Below, in pieces: positions 14,006 through 25,648 of a stretch of DNA of 64,000 nucleotides (positions are counted from its first letter, which is position 1; every line of letters begins with the position of its first letter). The stretch spans positions 1 through 64,000 of the forward strand of contig MWDE01000012.1 of NCBI GenBank assembly GCA_002070395.1. The letters are read 5' to 3'. The notes beneath the pieces are model-generated. The model saw only the letters and a program-made list of their open reading frames with translations, was not told the origin of the DNA and did no database searches. Source of the DNA: Synergistetes bacterium ADurb.Bin155. GTDB lineage: Bacteria; Synergistota; Synergistia; Synergistales; Thermovirgaceae. A program made the translations under genes and the position numbers.

Positions 14006-15424
14006 CTACAGTTTTTTGGAGAACAGCGCCAGAACGCCGATGACCACTACGCCGAAGATCATCAGGCTCTGCTGCTCGATCGCCATGATGCCCGATACGG
14101 CCACCACCGCCACGAGGACGGGGATGACGTACTTTATCACGGCATACCATGTTTCGAAGAGGGCGAAGGGGAGCGCCCCCCTGTTCGTGGCCTCGAGCTT
14201 CACTTCCTCCTTGTTCAGGACCCAGCCGACGTAAATGGCAAGGCACATCCCACCGATGGCAAGGAATATCTTATCCGTCAGGATGTCGAAGAAGTCGAAG
14301 ACGCCGACGCCGAACACGCTAAAGCCGGACATCACGCCCAGGGAGAGCGAGGAGAGGATGCATATCACCGTCGTGACAGCGGAAGAAATGTAGGTCGCTT
14401 TCTTCCTGGACATGCCCTTCTCGTCCATGAAGTAGGCGACGACGGTCTCGAGCAGGCCCACCGAGGAGGTCAGGGCGGCGATGGCCAGGGCGAGGAAGAA
14501 CACGAAGGAGAAGAGCACCCCTATGCCGCCCATCTGGGCGAACACCTGGGGGACGACCACGAAGACGAGGCCGGTCCCAGCTGTGGGCTCGACGCCGAAG
14601 GCGAAGAGGGCCGGGAAGATGGCTATGCCGGCAAGGATGGCCGCCAGAGTGTCCATGGAGACCACCGTCAGGGCATCGCTGGGGAGGTGTTCGTCCTTCT
14701 TAAGGTAACTGCCGTAGGTTATCATTACGCCCATGCCGAGGCTGAGCGAGAAGAAGGCCTGCCCCAGGGCCGCCAGGAAGGTCTTGCCCGTCACAACCGA
14801 CCAGTCGGGTTTGAAAAGGAACGTGAGGCCCGCCCCCGAACCGGGAAGGCTGAGGCTTTTGATTATGATGATCACTAACAGACCGAACAGCATGGGCATG
14901 AGTATCTTGCTGGTCAACTCGATACCGCCGGAGACGCCCTTGGCGACGACAAACAGATTCACCGCCAGGAAAATGAGCGTCCAGATCACGGGCTCGAGGG
15001 GCGCCGTGATGAAGGCGCCGAAGTAATCGGCGATGGCCCCCGGGTTAGATAGCAGCCCGGTCAGCGACTTGACCATGTAGGCCACGGCCCAGCCGCCCAC
15101 CACGGGGTAGAAGCAGTAGATGAAGAATGAGCTTATGACCCCGAGGACCCCTACGAAGGTCCAGTTCCTGTGCCTGCTTTTGAAGGCTCCGACGGAGGCA
15201 AGCCCGGTCCCCCTGCCGACGACGAACTCTCCGAGCATTATGCTTAGACCAACGAAAAGGACGCAACCAAGGTAGATCACTATGAAAGCCCCGCCGCCGT
15301 TCATCCCCGTCAGGTAAGGGAACCTCCAGATGTTCCCCAACCCGATCGCCGAACCTGCCGCCGCCATGATGAAGCCAAACCTGGTACCCCAACTCTCTCT
15401 TGCCTTCTGTTCCCCTTGTGGCAT
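14006..15424 (-). CDS. Neurotransmitter:sodium symporter (NSS) family transporter
   Basis: A 472-residue polytopic membrane protein with about 11-12 hydrophobic segments. The first carries the family hallmark GSAIGLGNIWRFPYL at about residues 24-38, where substrate and sodium are bound in LeuT-type transporters. Bacterial members import amino acids with sodium, suiting an amino-acid-fermenting anaerobe, but the substrate is not identifiable here. The ATG at 15424 has GGGAGGGAG upstream. It is a single-gene unit with a promoter and a long leader upstream and a terminator downstream. Confidence 0.93.
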   Translation of the reverse strand: MPQGEQKARESWGTRFGFIMAAAGSAIGLGNIWRFPYLTGMNGGGAFIVIYLGCVLFVGLSIMLGEFVVGRGTGLASVGAFKSRHRNWTFVGVLGVISSFFIYCFYPVVGGWAVAYMVKSLTGLLSNPGAIADYFGAFITAPLEPVIWTLIFLAVNLFVVAKGVSGGIELTSKILMPMLFGLLVIIIIKSLSLPGSGAGLTFLFKPDWSVVTGKTFLAALGQAFFSLSLGMGVMITYGSYLKKDEHLPSDALTVVSMDTLAAILAGIAIFPALFAFGVEPTAGTGLVFVVVPQVFAQMGGIGVLFSFVFFLALAIAALTSSVGLLETVVAYFMDEKGMSRKKATYISSAVTTVICILSSLSLGVMSGFSVFGVGVFDFFDILTDKIFLAIGGMCLAIYVGWVLNKEEVKLEATNRGALPFALFETWYAVIKYVIPVLVAVVAVSGIMAIEQQSLMIFGVVVIGVLALFSKKL

Positions 15425-15750
15425 TTTACGACTCCCTCCCTTTTTATTGATCTAGTTGTATTTCAGCGGCCCCGCCGCTGTACAACCCTTGAAATAAAAA
15501 CGTTGAGCGTCGAGCTTGAGGCCTGCTTTGAGCCCTCCGCGCCCCCACGGATGAAAAGAAGAGCTTGCCTCCTTTTGGCACGGCCGCTGAAAGGAGACTA
15601 TGTTATATCATACATCATTAACGTTATGATAAACAAGGGGATATTTCAACTTCCGCGGAAGGATCTATCGTCGGTATTTCTCGAATATTCACGTTTTTTA
15701 TCCGTTTTTCTCAAAAAAATGGCCTGGTTGAGATAGGGCCCGGACTGTTC
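15425..15750 (-). promoter_or_regulatory. Promoter and about 180-base leader of the NSS transporter gene
   Basis: This 326-base interval holds no gene. A candidate promoter on the minus strand is TTGTTT (15636-15631), an 18-base spacer and TATGAT (15612-15607). The spacer itself is a near-palindrome, with arms ATCAT and ATGAT around AACGTT, which could be a repressor operator. The leader then contains a CAGCGGC-GGG-GCCGCTG hairpin near 15462-15478, about 40 bases before the start codon. No known riboswitch could be matched by eye. Confidence 0.45.

Positions 15751-15758
<8 letters not shown>
15713..15758 (-). terminator. Terminator of the long morphogenesis/RNA-modification gene run
   Basis: It begins within the last codons of sua5. 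Minus-strand arms GGCC...TGAGA pair with TCTCA...GGCC, with an internal bulge, followed by ATTTTTTT. It ends the co-directional series that starts near 42.8 kb. Confidence 0.55.
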
Positions 15759-18664
<2,906 letters not shown>

Positions 18665-18680
18665 GGGCGCACCTCCTGGT

Positions 18681-18711
18681 AATAGAAAAGGAGCCGGGAA
18701 CACCCGGCCCC
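18681..18711 (-). terminator. Hairpin with U tract between metG and tatD
   Basis: GCCGGG-TGTT-CCCGGC (18708-18693), extended by flanking pairs, is followed on the minus strand by TTTTCTATT. It has the form of an intrinsic terminator, yet it lies inside an otherwise continuous run, immediately before the tatD ribosome-binding site. It may reduce expression of tatD-tgt-sua5 relative to metG. Confidence 0.6.
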
Positions 18712-18736
18712 TCAAGAGCGGGTGCCCCAAGCGGCG

Positions 18737-20671
18737 TCAATGGACCCGCGAGCCAAGGGCTATATCGCTGTCGACGGTGAGGAGGGCCAGGCTCTTCCCG
18801 TCGGCCGTCTCGGCCGCCAGGAGCATGCCGTTGCTGACCACCCCCCGGAGCGAGGCCGGCTTCAGGTTGCAGATCACGATGATCTTTCGGCCTTCCAGTT
18901 CCTCGGGCGAGCGGAATTCCCTGATCCCCGACACGATGGTCCTTCTCTCGTAACCCAGGTCGAGATCTATCCTGTAAAGCTTGTCCGACTTCGGGACGGG
19001 TTCGACCTTCAGGACCTGGGCCACCCGGAGCTCGATCTTCCGGAAGTCTTCGATGGTGACCTCCGGCTCGTGGTCCCCCGGGTCGGGGCCGGCCGTCTTC
19101 CCGGCGTCCCTCTCGGCCTTTTGCTTCTCCCACACCTTGAGGTCGATCCTGGGGAAGAGGACGTCCTTCTTGCTGACCCGCCTCTCCGCCGTCGCCCCTC
19201 CCCACTCCAGTTCGTCCAGCAGGAGTTCGGCGGGATCGCCGGGGATGCCGGTCTGGTCGAAGATCTTCCGGGCCGTCCCGGGCATGAAGGGCGAGGTCAT
19301 GGCCGCGGTGAAACGAAGGACCTCGCACAGGGTGAAGAGGACGGGGCCGAGCCTCTCGAGGTTTCCTTCCTTGCCCAGCTTCCAGGGCATCGTCTCATCG
19401 ATGTACTTGTTGGCCCTTTTGATCAGGGTCCAGACGTCCTTCAGGGCCTCGTCGAAAGCGTATACGTCCATCTTCGCCCGGTAGGACCCTAGGGTCGCCA
19501 GGGTCATGTCCCGGATCATCCCGTCGAGTTCGCCGGGAGTCCCCTGGCCGGAGGGCACCGCCCCGCCGGTGAAGTTTTCGATCATCTGAAGGGTCCTGTT
19601 GAGCAGGTTCCCCTGGTCGTTGGCCAGGTCGGAGTTGACGCGGCCCACCAGCGCCCTCTCGGAGAAGTCGCCGTCGAGCCCGAAGGGTATCTCCCTCATG
19701 AGGAAGTAGCGGAAAGCGTCCACGCCGTAGAGATCGGTCATTTCGAAGGGGTCCACCACGTTCCCCCTGGATTTGGACATCTTGTCCCCCTCCACGGTCC
19801 ACCACCCGTGGGAGAAGACCGTCGCCGGCGGGTTGAGGCCCAGGGCAAGGAGCATGGCGGGCCAGACGATGCAGTGGAACCGGATTATATCCTTGGCCAT
19901 TATATGGTTGACCGTGGGCCAGAACTTTCCCACGAGGTCCTCCTTCTCCGGGTAGCCGCAGACGGTCAGGTAATTTATCAAGGCGTCGAACCAGACGTAT
20001 ATCACATGGCGCTCGTCGCCGGGGAGGGGTATCCCCCACGTGACGGAGGTCCTGGAGATGGACTGGTCCCTCAGGCCGCCCTTTATGAAACTGAGGACCT
20101 CGTTGTACCGGGAATGGGGCAGTATGGCGTCCCTGTTCTTCTCGTAATGGTCGAGGAGGGGCTTTTCATACCTGGACATGCGGAAGAAGTAGCTTTCCTC
20201 GGTCATGTTCTGCAGGGGCCTGCCGCAGTCGGGGCAAAGCTTCCCGTCGCCCACCTGGCTCTCGGGAAAGTAGGTCTCGCAGGGGACGCAGTACCACCCC
20301 TCGTAAGATCCCTTGTAGATATCACCCTGGTCCATCAGCCTCTGGAATATGTACTGGACCACGCGGGCGTGCCTTGGTTCGGTGGTCCGGATGAAGTCGG
20401 TGTTGGTTATCCTCAGCACTTCCCAGAGGTTCCTGAAGTTGACCACCACGGAGTCGACGAGTTCCTGGGCCGTCATGCCCTTCCGGTCGGCTGCCTGCTG
20501 GATCTTCTGGCCGTGTTCATCGGTGCCCGTGGCGAACATGACATCAAAGCCGCACATCCTCTTGTACCTGGCCATCACGTCGGCGGCAATGGTCGTATAG
20601 GCGTGGCCTATATGGGGGACATCATTCACGTAGTAGATCGGCGTGGTGATATAAAAATTTTTTCCCGGCAT
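18737..20671 (-). CDS. metG: Methionyl-tRNA synthetase with C-terminal tRNA-binding domain
   Basis: Charges tRNA-Met. The 644 residues carry HIGH at 20-23 and KMSKS at 297-301. A zinc knuckle is formed by C128/C131 and C146/C149 (CVPC and CPDC). The anticodon-binding helical domain is followed by an EMAP/Trbp111-like domain over roughly the last 105 residues (from TIEDFRKIELRVAQV), typical of dimeric MetRS. The ATG at 20671 directly follows the rsmI TGA. No T-box leader is visible, consistent with its place inside an operon. Confidence 0.97.
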   Translation of the reverse strand: MPGKNFYITTPIYYVNDVPHIGHAYTTIAADVMARYKRMCGFDVMFATGTDEHGQKIQQAADRKGMTAQELVDSVVVNFRNLWEVLRITNTDFIRTTEPRHARVVQYIFQRLMDQGDIYKGSYEGWYCVPCETYFPESQVGDGKLCPDCGRPLQNMTEESYFFRMSRYEKPLLDHYEKNRDAILPHSRYNEVLSFIKGGLRDQSISRTSVTWGIPLPGDERHVIYVWFDALINYLTVCGYPEKEDLVGKFWPTVNHIMAKDIIRFHCIVWPAMLLALGLNPPATVFSHGWWTVEGDKMSKSRGNVVDPFEMTDLYGVDAFRYFLMREIPFGLDGDFSERALVGRVNSDLANDQGNLLNRTLQMIENFTGGAVPSGQGTPGELDGMIRDMTLATLGSYRAKMDVYAFDEALKDVWTLIKRANKYIDETMPWKLGKEGNLERLGPVLFTLCEVLRFTAAMTSPFMPGTARKIFDQTGIPGDPAELLLDELEWGGATAERRVSKKDVLFPRIDLKVWEKQKAERDAGKTAGPDPGDHEPEVTIEDFRKIELRVAQVLKVEPVPKSDKLYRIDLDLGYERRTIVSGIREFRSPEELEGRKIIVICNLKPASLRGVVSNGMLLAAETADGKSLALLTVDSDIALGSRVH

Positions 20672-21508
20672 TCAAAGAGCCTCCTTTTCGCGCTTCTTCC
20701 CCAGCAGCAAACGTTTAGCCTTGTTTTTCGAAATACCATACTCTTCTACGAGCCTCCTGACAACCTCCTTTTCGGGAAGGCCCTCTTCGAGCACCCCCAG
20801 GAGGACCTCTTCAAAGTCTTCGCGGGGGGTATCCCGCGTCATCGCGGCCGGCCCCGTCACGAGGACCAGTTCTCCCCTGAGGGTAACCTCGTCCAGGGAG
20901 GCGAGCAGCGAGGCGATGTCGCCGGGGATCCTCTCCTGGTGCAGTTTTGAGATCTCCCTGAGGATCACGGCGGGCCGGTTCCCCAGGACGTCGAGGATAT
21001 CCTCGAGCACCTTGCCCGGACCATGGGGTGAGAGGTAAAAGACGACGGCCCCGCCGAAGATCCGTAATTCTTCGAGCCTTCGTCTCCTCTCTCCCTTCCT
21101 TTTTGGGAGGAAACCCTCGAAGAGAAAAGGGTGGGGAGGGAAACCCGAAAGAAGGAGGGCCGGTACGACGGCGGTCGCGCCGGGGAGGACGTCGACCTCG
21201 TAACCGGCCTCGAGAGATTGACGGATCAATTCGTAGCCCGGGTCGGAGATGCCCGGGGTGCCGGCATCGGAGACGAGGGCCACGGTCTCCCCCCTGGAGA
21301 GCCTTTCGGCGATGTCTTGGGCCCGTTCCTTCTCGTTGAAGGCATGGTAGGAAAGAAGGGGTGTCCTTATTCCGTACCGGGAGAGGATCTTTACGGTCCT
21401 CCTGGTATCCTCGCAGGCGATGACATCGGCCTCCCTCAAGGTCCTCAGGGCCCTGAGGGTTATATCCTCCATGTTGCCGATCGGCGTCGGCACCACCAGC
21501 AGCGGCAT
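20672..21508 (-). CDS. rsmI: 16S rRNA (cytidine-1402-2'-O)-methyltransferase
   Basis: A 278-residue SAM-dependent enzyme that 2'-O-methylates C1402 in the decoding centre. It has the tetrapyrrole-methylase fold: PTPIGNMEDITLRAL near residue 7, ACEDTRRT, VSDAGTPGISDPG and the later LPGATAV segment. It ends in a short helical tail with a basic KNKAKRLLLGKKREKEAL end. It is coupled downstream to metG (TGA-ATG adjacency) and upstream to a trmN6-like gene, a grouping also seen in Firmicutes. Confidence 0.95.
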   Translation of the reverse strand: MPLLVVPTPIGNMEDITLRALRTLREADVIACEDTRRTVKILSRYGIRTPLLSYHAFNEKERAQDIAERLSRGETVALVSDAGTPGISDPGYELIRQSLEAGYEVDVLPGATAVVPALLLSGFPPHPFLFEGFLPKRKGERRRRLEELRIFGGAVVFYLSPHGPGKVLEDILDVLGNRPAVILREISKLHQERIPGDIASLLASLDEVTLRGELVLVTGPAAMTRDTPREDFEEVLLGVLEEGLPEKEVVRRLVEEYGISKNKAKRLLLGKKREKEAL

Positions 21509-21509
21509 C

Positions 21510-22235
21510 TCACCCTCCTATCCTGTAGGCAGCGAGGAGGTCGCCGGTGTACTCCCCCTTTTCATCCTGGATGAAAAGGGGTGGTTCCAGGGTCAACCCC
21601 CTGCCGGCGGACCTCGCTGCCTGGACGAGGACCACCGCCGCGTCCCGGCCGGGGGCGGGGTAGACCGGTCTGACCCTCTTGGGTTCGATCCTCTCCCGGG
21701 AGAGAAGACTCAAAAGTTCGGCGACCCTCCCGGCCCTGAAGATCATGAAGAGCCTCCCCTTGTTAGCCAGGAGGTACCTCGAGGCCTTTACCACGTCCTC
21801 CAGCGTGCAGAGAGTCCCATGCCTGGCGGCGGCTTCGGACTCAAAGGGGCTGGGTCGGCTGTGATCGGCCTCACCGTAGGGGGGGTTCACCACTACGATG
21901 CCGAAGGATTGGGCAGGGTAGAACTCCCTTACCCTCCTCAAGTCCCCTTCCCTGAAGGTGACCCTCTCTTGCAGGTCGTTCCCGGCGGCGTTCTTCTCGG
22001 CCAGGGTCACCAGCCCGGGCTGGATCTCGAGCCCCTCGACGGTGACGTGGGGGAATCGTTTAGCCAGGAGAAGCGACACCGCCCCGTGGGCGGACCCCAG
22101 TTCGATGACCCTCTCCCTTCCCCGGGCCTTCACGAAGGAGGCCAGCAAGACACTGTCCACGCTCACCCTGGGGCCCTCCTCGGGCTGCTCTATCATCAGA
22201 ATCCCGTATAGTATGGCATCGCGGGTCGTCCTCAT
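21510..22235 (-). CDS. tRNA1(Val) N6-adenine methyltransferase-like protein
   Basis: A 241-residue class I methyltransferase. The SAM-binding motif is VIELGSAHGAVSLLLA and the catalytic motif NPPYG is of the kind found in N6-adenine methylases; the N-terminal SVDSVLLASFV resembles the TrmN6/YfiC and YabB families that modify A37 of tRNA-Val. The start could be GTG 22238 or ATG 22235; both overlap the smc stop, and GGGAG precedes them. Next to rsmI, tRNA or rRNA modification is a reasonable role, but the substrate is inferred from family only. Confidence 0.8.
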   Translation of the reverse strand: MRTTRDAILYGILMIEQPEEGPRVSVDSVLLASFVKARGRERVIELGSAHGAVSLLLAKRFPHVTVEGLEIQPGLVTLAEKNAAGNDLQERVTFREGDLRRVREFYPAQSFGIVVVNPPYGEADHSRPSPFESEAAARHGTLCTLEDVVKASRYLLANKGRLFMIFRAGRVAELLSLLSRERIEPKRVRPVYPAPGRDAAVVLVQAARSAGRGLTLEPPLFIQDEKGEYTGDLLAAYRIGG

Positions 22236-25200
22236 CACTCCCAGTCCTCCACCCTCACACCCACCACCTGTGAAAGCCCCGGTTCGGGCATGGTGATCCC
22301 GTACAGGAGGTCGGCCCTCTCCATGGTGGCCCTGCGGTGGGTCATACAGATAAGCTGCATCGACCGGGAGTACTCCCTGGCCAATTCCGAGAACCGCCTG
22401 AGGTTGACCTCGTCGAGGGAGGCATCGACCTCGTCGAGGACGGCTATGGGCGCGCCGGCGACCTCCATGGCGGCGAAAAGCAGGGATATGGCCGACAGGG
22501 ACTGCTCGCCCCCCGATAGTTGCGCCAGGTGCTGGGGCCTCTTGCCCGGCGGCCGTGCGATGACCTCTACGCCGGCCTCCCAGGGGTTGTCACCGTCGGA
22601 GAGCCTCAGGTGGGCCTCACCGCCGCCGAAAAGCCTCTGGAAAAGACCGCAGAACTTCCTGTCGATCGACTTGAGCGACTCCAGGAACAACGCGCCGGCC
22701 TGGCGGTCGGTCTCGTCGATGAGCCTTCTCAGTTCATCGATGCCCGTTGAGACGTCGCGGACCTGGTCCTCCAGGAATTCCAGCCTCTGCGTCAGGGACA
22801 GGTCCTCCGACAGGACGCCCAGGTCCACGTCCCCTATCTCCCGAAGGTCCCTCTCCATCTCCCTGACATTTCTTCTTATCTTGTCGTATTCCCTGGTGTC
22901 AATACCATCACCGCCCGGGTAAGGGAACCGCTCCTCCCACATGTCGATCGATTCCGCCGCCTCGGCCCTGGTCGACTCCAGACGCTGCCTCGCCTGGCGT
23001 ATCCCGAGATCCAGACCCTCCATCCTGGACGACGCCGAGGCCGATCTCCTCCGGGCAAGTTCCAGGTCGGCCAGGGCCCTGGAATGGTCCACGTCCAGGG
23101 CCCGCGACAGGGAAAGGGCCTCCTGTAAAAGCACCCAGGACGCGTAGTAAGCCTTGCCGCCTGCAGAAAGGTCTTTCAAAACGGTTGAGGCCGCGTGGTC
23201 GAGGCCCTCCAGTTCCAGTCGGATCCTCTCCCACCGGGAGGAGGAGTTCCGCAGTTCCGCCCGGGTCATGGAAAGCAGCCTCCCGGCGTTCCCCGACCTT
23301 TCGGCCGCCACCTCGGCCCTGGACCTGCTCTCCTCGAGAGCCCTCACCAGTTCCACCTCAAGGGAGGGGTCAGGGGCTTCAGGAGCGTCACCTCCGAGGC
23401 CTCTGAGGCTTGTCATGATCTCAAGGTGATCCTTTCCGCATTCAGAGAGGGCCGACCCCAACTCCTCCTTCCTGCGCTCGGCCCGGGAGAGCGCCCTCTT
23501 GGCCTCACCCTCGGCCGCTTCGGCCAGCCGGATCTTCTCCTCAAGGGTCCTCCTCTCGTCGGACAAGAACCTCAACCGGCCCGACGCGCTTTCCTCTTCC
23601 CTTTCGAGCATCGCCATGGACCCTTCCAGGCGGGCCTTTTCGGCCTTCAGATCCCCTGCGGCTTTTTCCTTCTCCTGGATCTCCCTCCTGATCTCCATGG
23701 CCCCCGGCCCCTTCGGGGCCCGGCCGCCGCTGATAGTGCCGCCGGGCTGGAACACGTCCCCCTCGAGGGTGACGGCCGGTCCCCGGTAGCCCTCCCTGGC
23801 CAGGTCCTTGGCCACATCGAAGTCCTCCACGACCAGGAGATCCCCGAGGACGTGGAGGACGCAGCGCTCCCATTCGCTCTCCACCCCGAGGAGGTCCGTG
23901 GCCCACCCCACTACACCCTTCCGGTCCCCGGCGATGCCCCGTGCCGGCGTCCTGGGCCTGGCGCTCTCCAGGGGAAGAAAGGTGGCCCTGCCGGCGGACC
24001 GGGCCTTCAGGTGGTCTATACAGCGGCCGGCCTCGTCGATATCCTTAACGAGCAGGAGGTACTGCCTCGCGCCGAGAAAGGACTCCAGGGCGGTCACGAG
24101 GCGCTCGGGACAGGTGATAACATCGGCGAGCGGCCTCGGGGAGGCGTCGATCCTGCCAAGCCTTGAAGCGGCCACCAGGTGCTGGACCGCGGGGGGGTAA
24201 AGGCGGGTGAAGGCTGTCTCCCGGAGGGCCTCCGCCTGCCCCTCCAGGGCTGATATCTCCCGGGAGACCTTCTGGATCGCCGCCGCCGAACGCTGGAATG
24301 CGGCATAGGCATCCCTTTGGGCGCCGCGGGCCTCTTCTTCCTCGCGGCTTTTCCCTTCCAGGTCCTTTTTCAGCCCCTCGAGTTCCCTACAGGCGGCGGT
24401 GACCTTCTCACCGGCGTCGGATATCTCGCCCAGGGCCTCCAGGAACGAAAGTCCCAGTGCCTTTGCCCTTGAGCGGGCCGTCCCGAGGGCCGCTTCCTCG
24501 GCGGCCCTTTCCTCCCGGAGGGCCCTTATAGCATCCAGCCGGTGCTTGACCTGGCCGCGGTAGTCTTCCCACCGGCTTTCGGCCTCGCTGAAGGAACGGG
24601 AGGCCTCCTTTTCCTCCTCCCCGGCCAGGTCAGCCTCCTTCTGAAGGTCCTCCAGCCTCACTTTCACGCTAGACAACCCCTCCCCCTCCCGGGCGAGGTC
24701 GTCCTGCAGACCCCTCCTTCTCTCCAGCGATCCTGCCAGGGATGTGGAAAGGGCGTAGAGCTTTTTCCTGACCCCCGTGAGGTCACCCTCAAGGCCGGCG
24801 AGGCGGGCGGTCATGGCGCCGCGATCTTCGGCGGCGGAATCCAGGACCCCCTCGAGCCGGGCCAGTGCCTTGCCCCACCCCGAGACCCAAAAGGAGGCGG
24901 CCCGGGCCTGGGCGCCGAGGACCGACAACTCGACGCCGATGCTCTCAAGGACCCTCTCGGACCTGGCCCTTTTGACCCAGTAGAGACGGCTCTTCTCACG
25001 TTCTAGGTCGTCGATGACCGCCTTGGCCTCCCTGGCTCTCAGGACTGGGTCGGCGATGACCTCCTTCCTGGTCCGCAGTTCGGACTGGAGGGTCATGATC
25101 CTCTGCAGCTCCAGTGTGGCGGCGTCCAGCTTCTGGACGGCCTCCTCCCTCTGCTTCCTGTAAAGGTCTATCCCGAAGAGGGACTCCAGGTGCATCCTTC

Positions 25201-25648
25201 GCTGTAGGGGCTTTTGCTGGATGACCTCGGAGACCTCTCCCTGGCTTATGAAGGCGAATCGATCGCCCTCGAGACGCCACTGCCGCTTTATCTCGTCGAG
25301 GTCGACAAGTCTGATCCTCCTGCCCTCGAAGAGCAGGGTACCGCCCTCCTCGTTGGTGAATCTGCGGCGCAGGGTGCTCACCTTTTCCTCCCCCTTGAGG
25401 TGTATCATGACCTCCGACGACGTGGCGGGGGGAAGGCTGATGCTCCCCTGGAAGAGAAGGTCACCCTGCTTGAGTATCCTCAGGCGACTGGGGTTGCCGT
25501 CGCCGAGGACCCAGCGCAGGGCGTCGAGGATGTTGCTCTTACCGCACCCGTTGGGCCCTACGACGGCGGTGAAGTTTTCGCAGAGGGCTATCTCGTGGCT
25601 CCCGCCGAAGCTCTTGAAACCCTTAAGATGGATCCGTCCTATGGACAA
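22235..25648 (-). CDS. smc: Chromosome segregation/condensation ATPase SMC
   Basis: An 1137-residue SMC protein. The N-terminal head has Walker A GPNGCGKSN at residues 31-39. Two long coiled-coil blocks rich in Glu, Ala, Arg and Leu flank a hinge of about 150 residues (from roughly AFTRLYPPAVQHLV to GGTISGGRAPKGP). The C-terminal head has the signature LSGGEQSLSAISLL and Walker B IAVLDEVDASLD. The start is TTG 25648, with GGAGGG upstream; codons above it are not conserved and lie inside rng. It overlaps the rng 3' end by 26 bases. The scpA and scpB partners are not in the window. Confidence 0.95.
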   Translation of the reverse strand: MSIGRIHLKGFKSFGGSHEIALCENFTAVVGPNGCGKSNILDALRWVLGDGNPSRLRILKQGDLLFQGSISLPPATSSEVMIHLKGEEKVSTLRRRFTNEEGGTLLFEGRRIRLVDLDEIKRQWRLEGDRFAFISQGEVSEVIQQKPLQRRMHLESLFGIDLYRKQREEAVQKLDAATLELQRIMTLQSELRTRKEVIADPVLRAREAKAVIDDLEREKSRLYWVKRARSERVLESIGVELSVLGAQARAASFWVSGWGKALARLEGVLDSAAEDRGAMTARLAGLEGDLTGVRKKLYALSTSLAGSLERRRGLQDDLAREGEGLSSVKVRLEDLQKEADLAGEEEKEASRSFSEAESRWEDYRGQVKHRLDAIRALREERAAEEAALGTARSRAKALGLSFLEALGEISDAGEKVTAACRELEGLKKDLEGKSREEEEARGAQRDAYAAFQRSAAAIQKVSREISALEGQAEALRETAFTRLYPPAVQHLVAASRLGRIDASPRPLADVITCPERLVTALESFLGARQYLLLVKDIDEAGRCIDHLKARSAGRATFLPLESARPRTPARGIAGDRKGVVGWATDLLGVESEWERCVLHVLGDLLVVEDFDVAKDLAREGYRGPAVTLEGDVFQPGGTISGGRAPKGPGAMEIRREIQEKEKAAGDLKAEKARLEGSMAMLEREEESASGRLRFLSDERRTLEEKIRLAEAAEGEAKRALSRAERRKEELGSALSECGKDHLEIMTSLRGLGGDAPEAPDPSLEVELVRALEESRSRAEVAAERSGNAGRLLSMTRAELRNSSSRWERIRLELEGLDHAASTVLKDLSAGGKAYYASWVLLQEALSLSRALDVDHSRALADLELARRRSASASSRMEGLDLGIRQARQRLESTRAEAAESIDMWEERFPYPGGDGIDTREYDKIRRNVREMERDLREIGDVDLGVLSEDLSLTQRLEFLEDQVRDVSTGIDELRRLIDETDRQAGALFLESLKSIDRKFCGLFQRLFGGGEAHLRLSDGDNPWEAGVEVIARPPGKRPQHLAQLSGGEQSLSAISLLFAAMEVAGAPIAVLDEVDASLDEVNLRRFSELAREYSRSMQLICMTHRRATMERADLLYGITMPEPGLSQVVGVRVEDWE

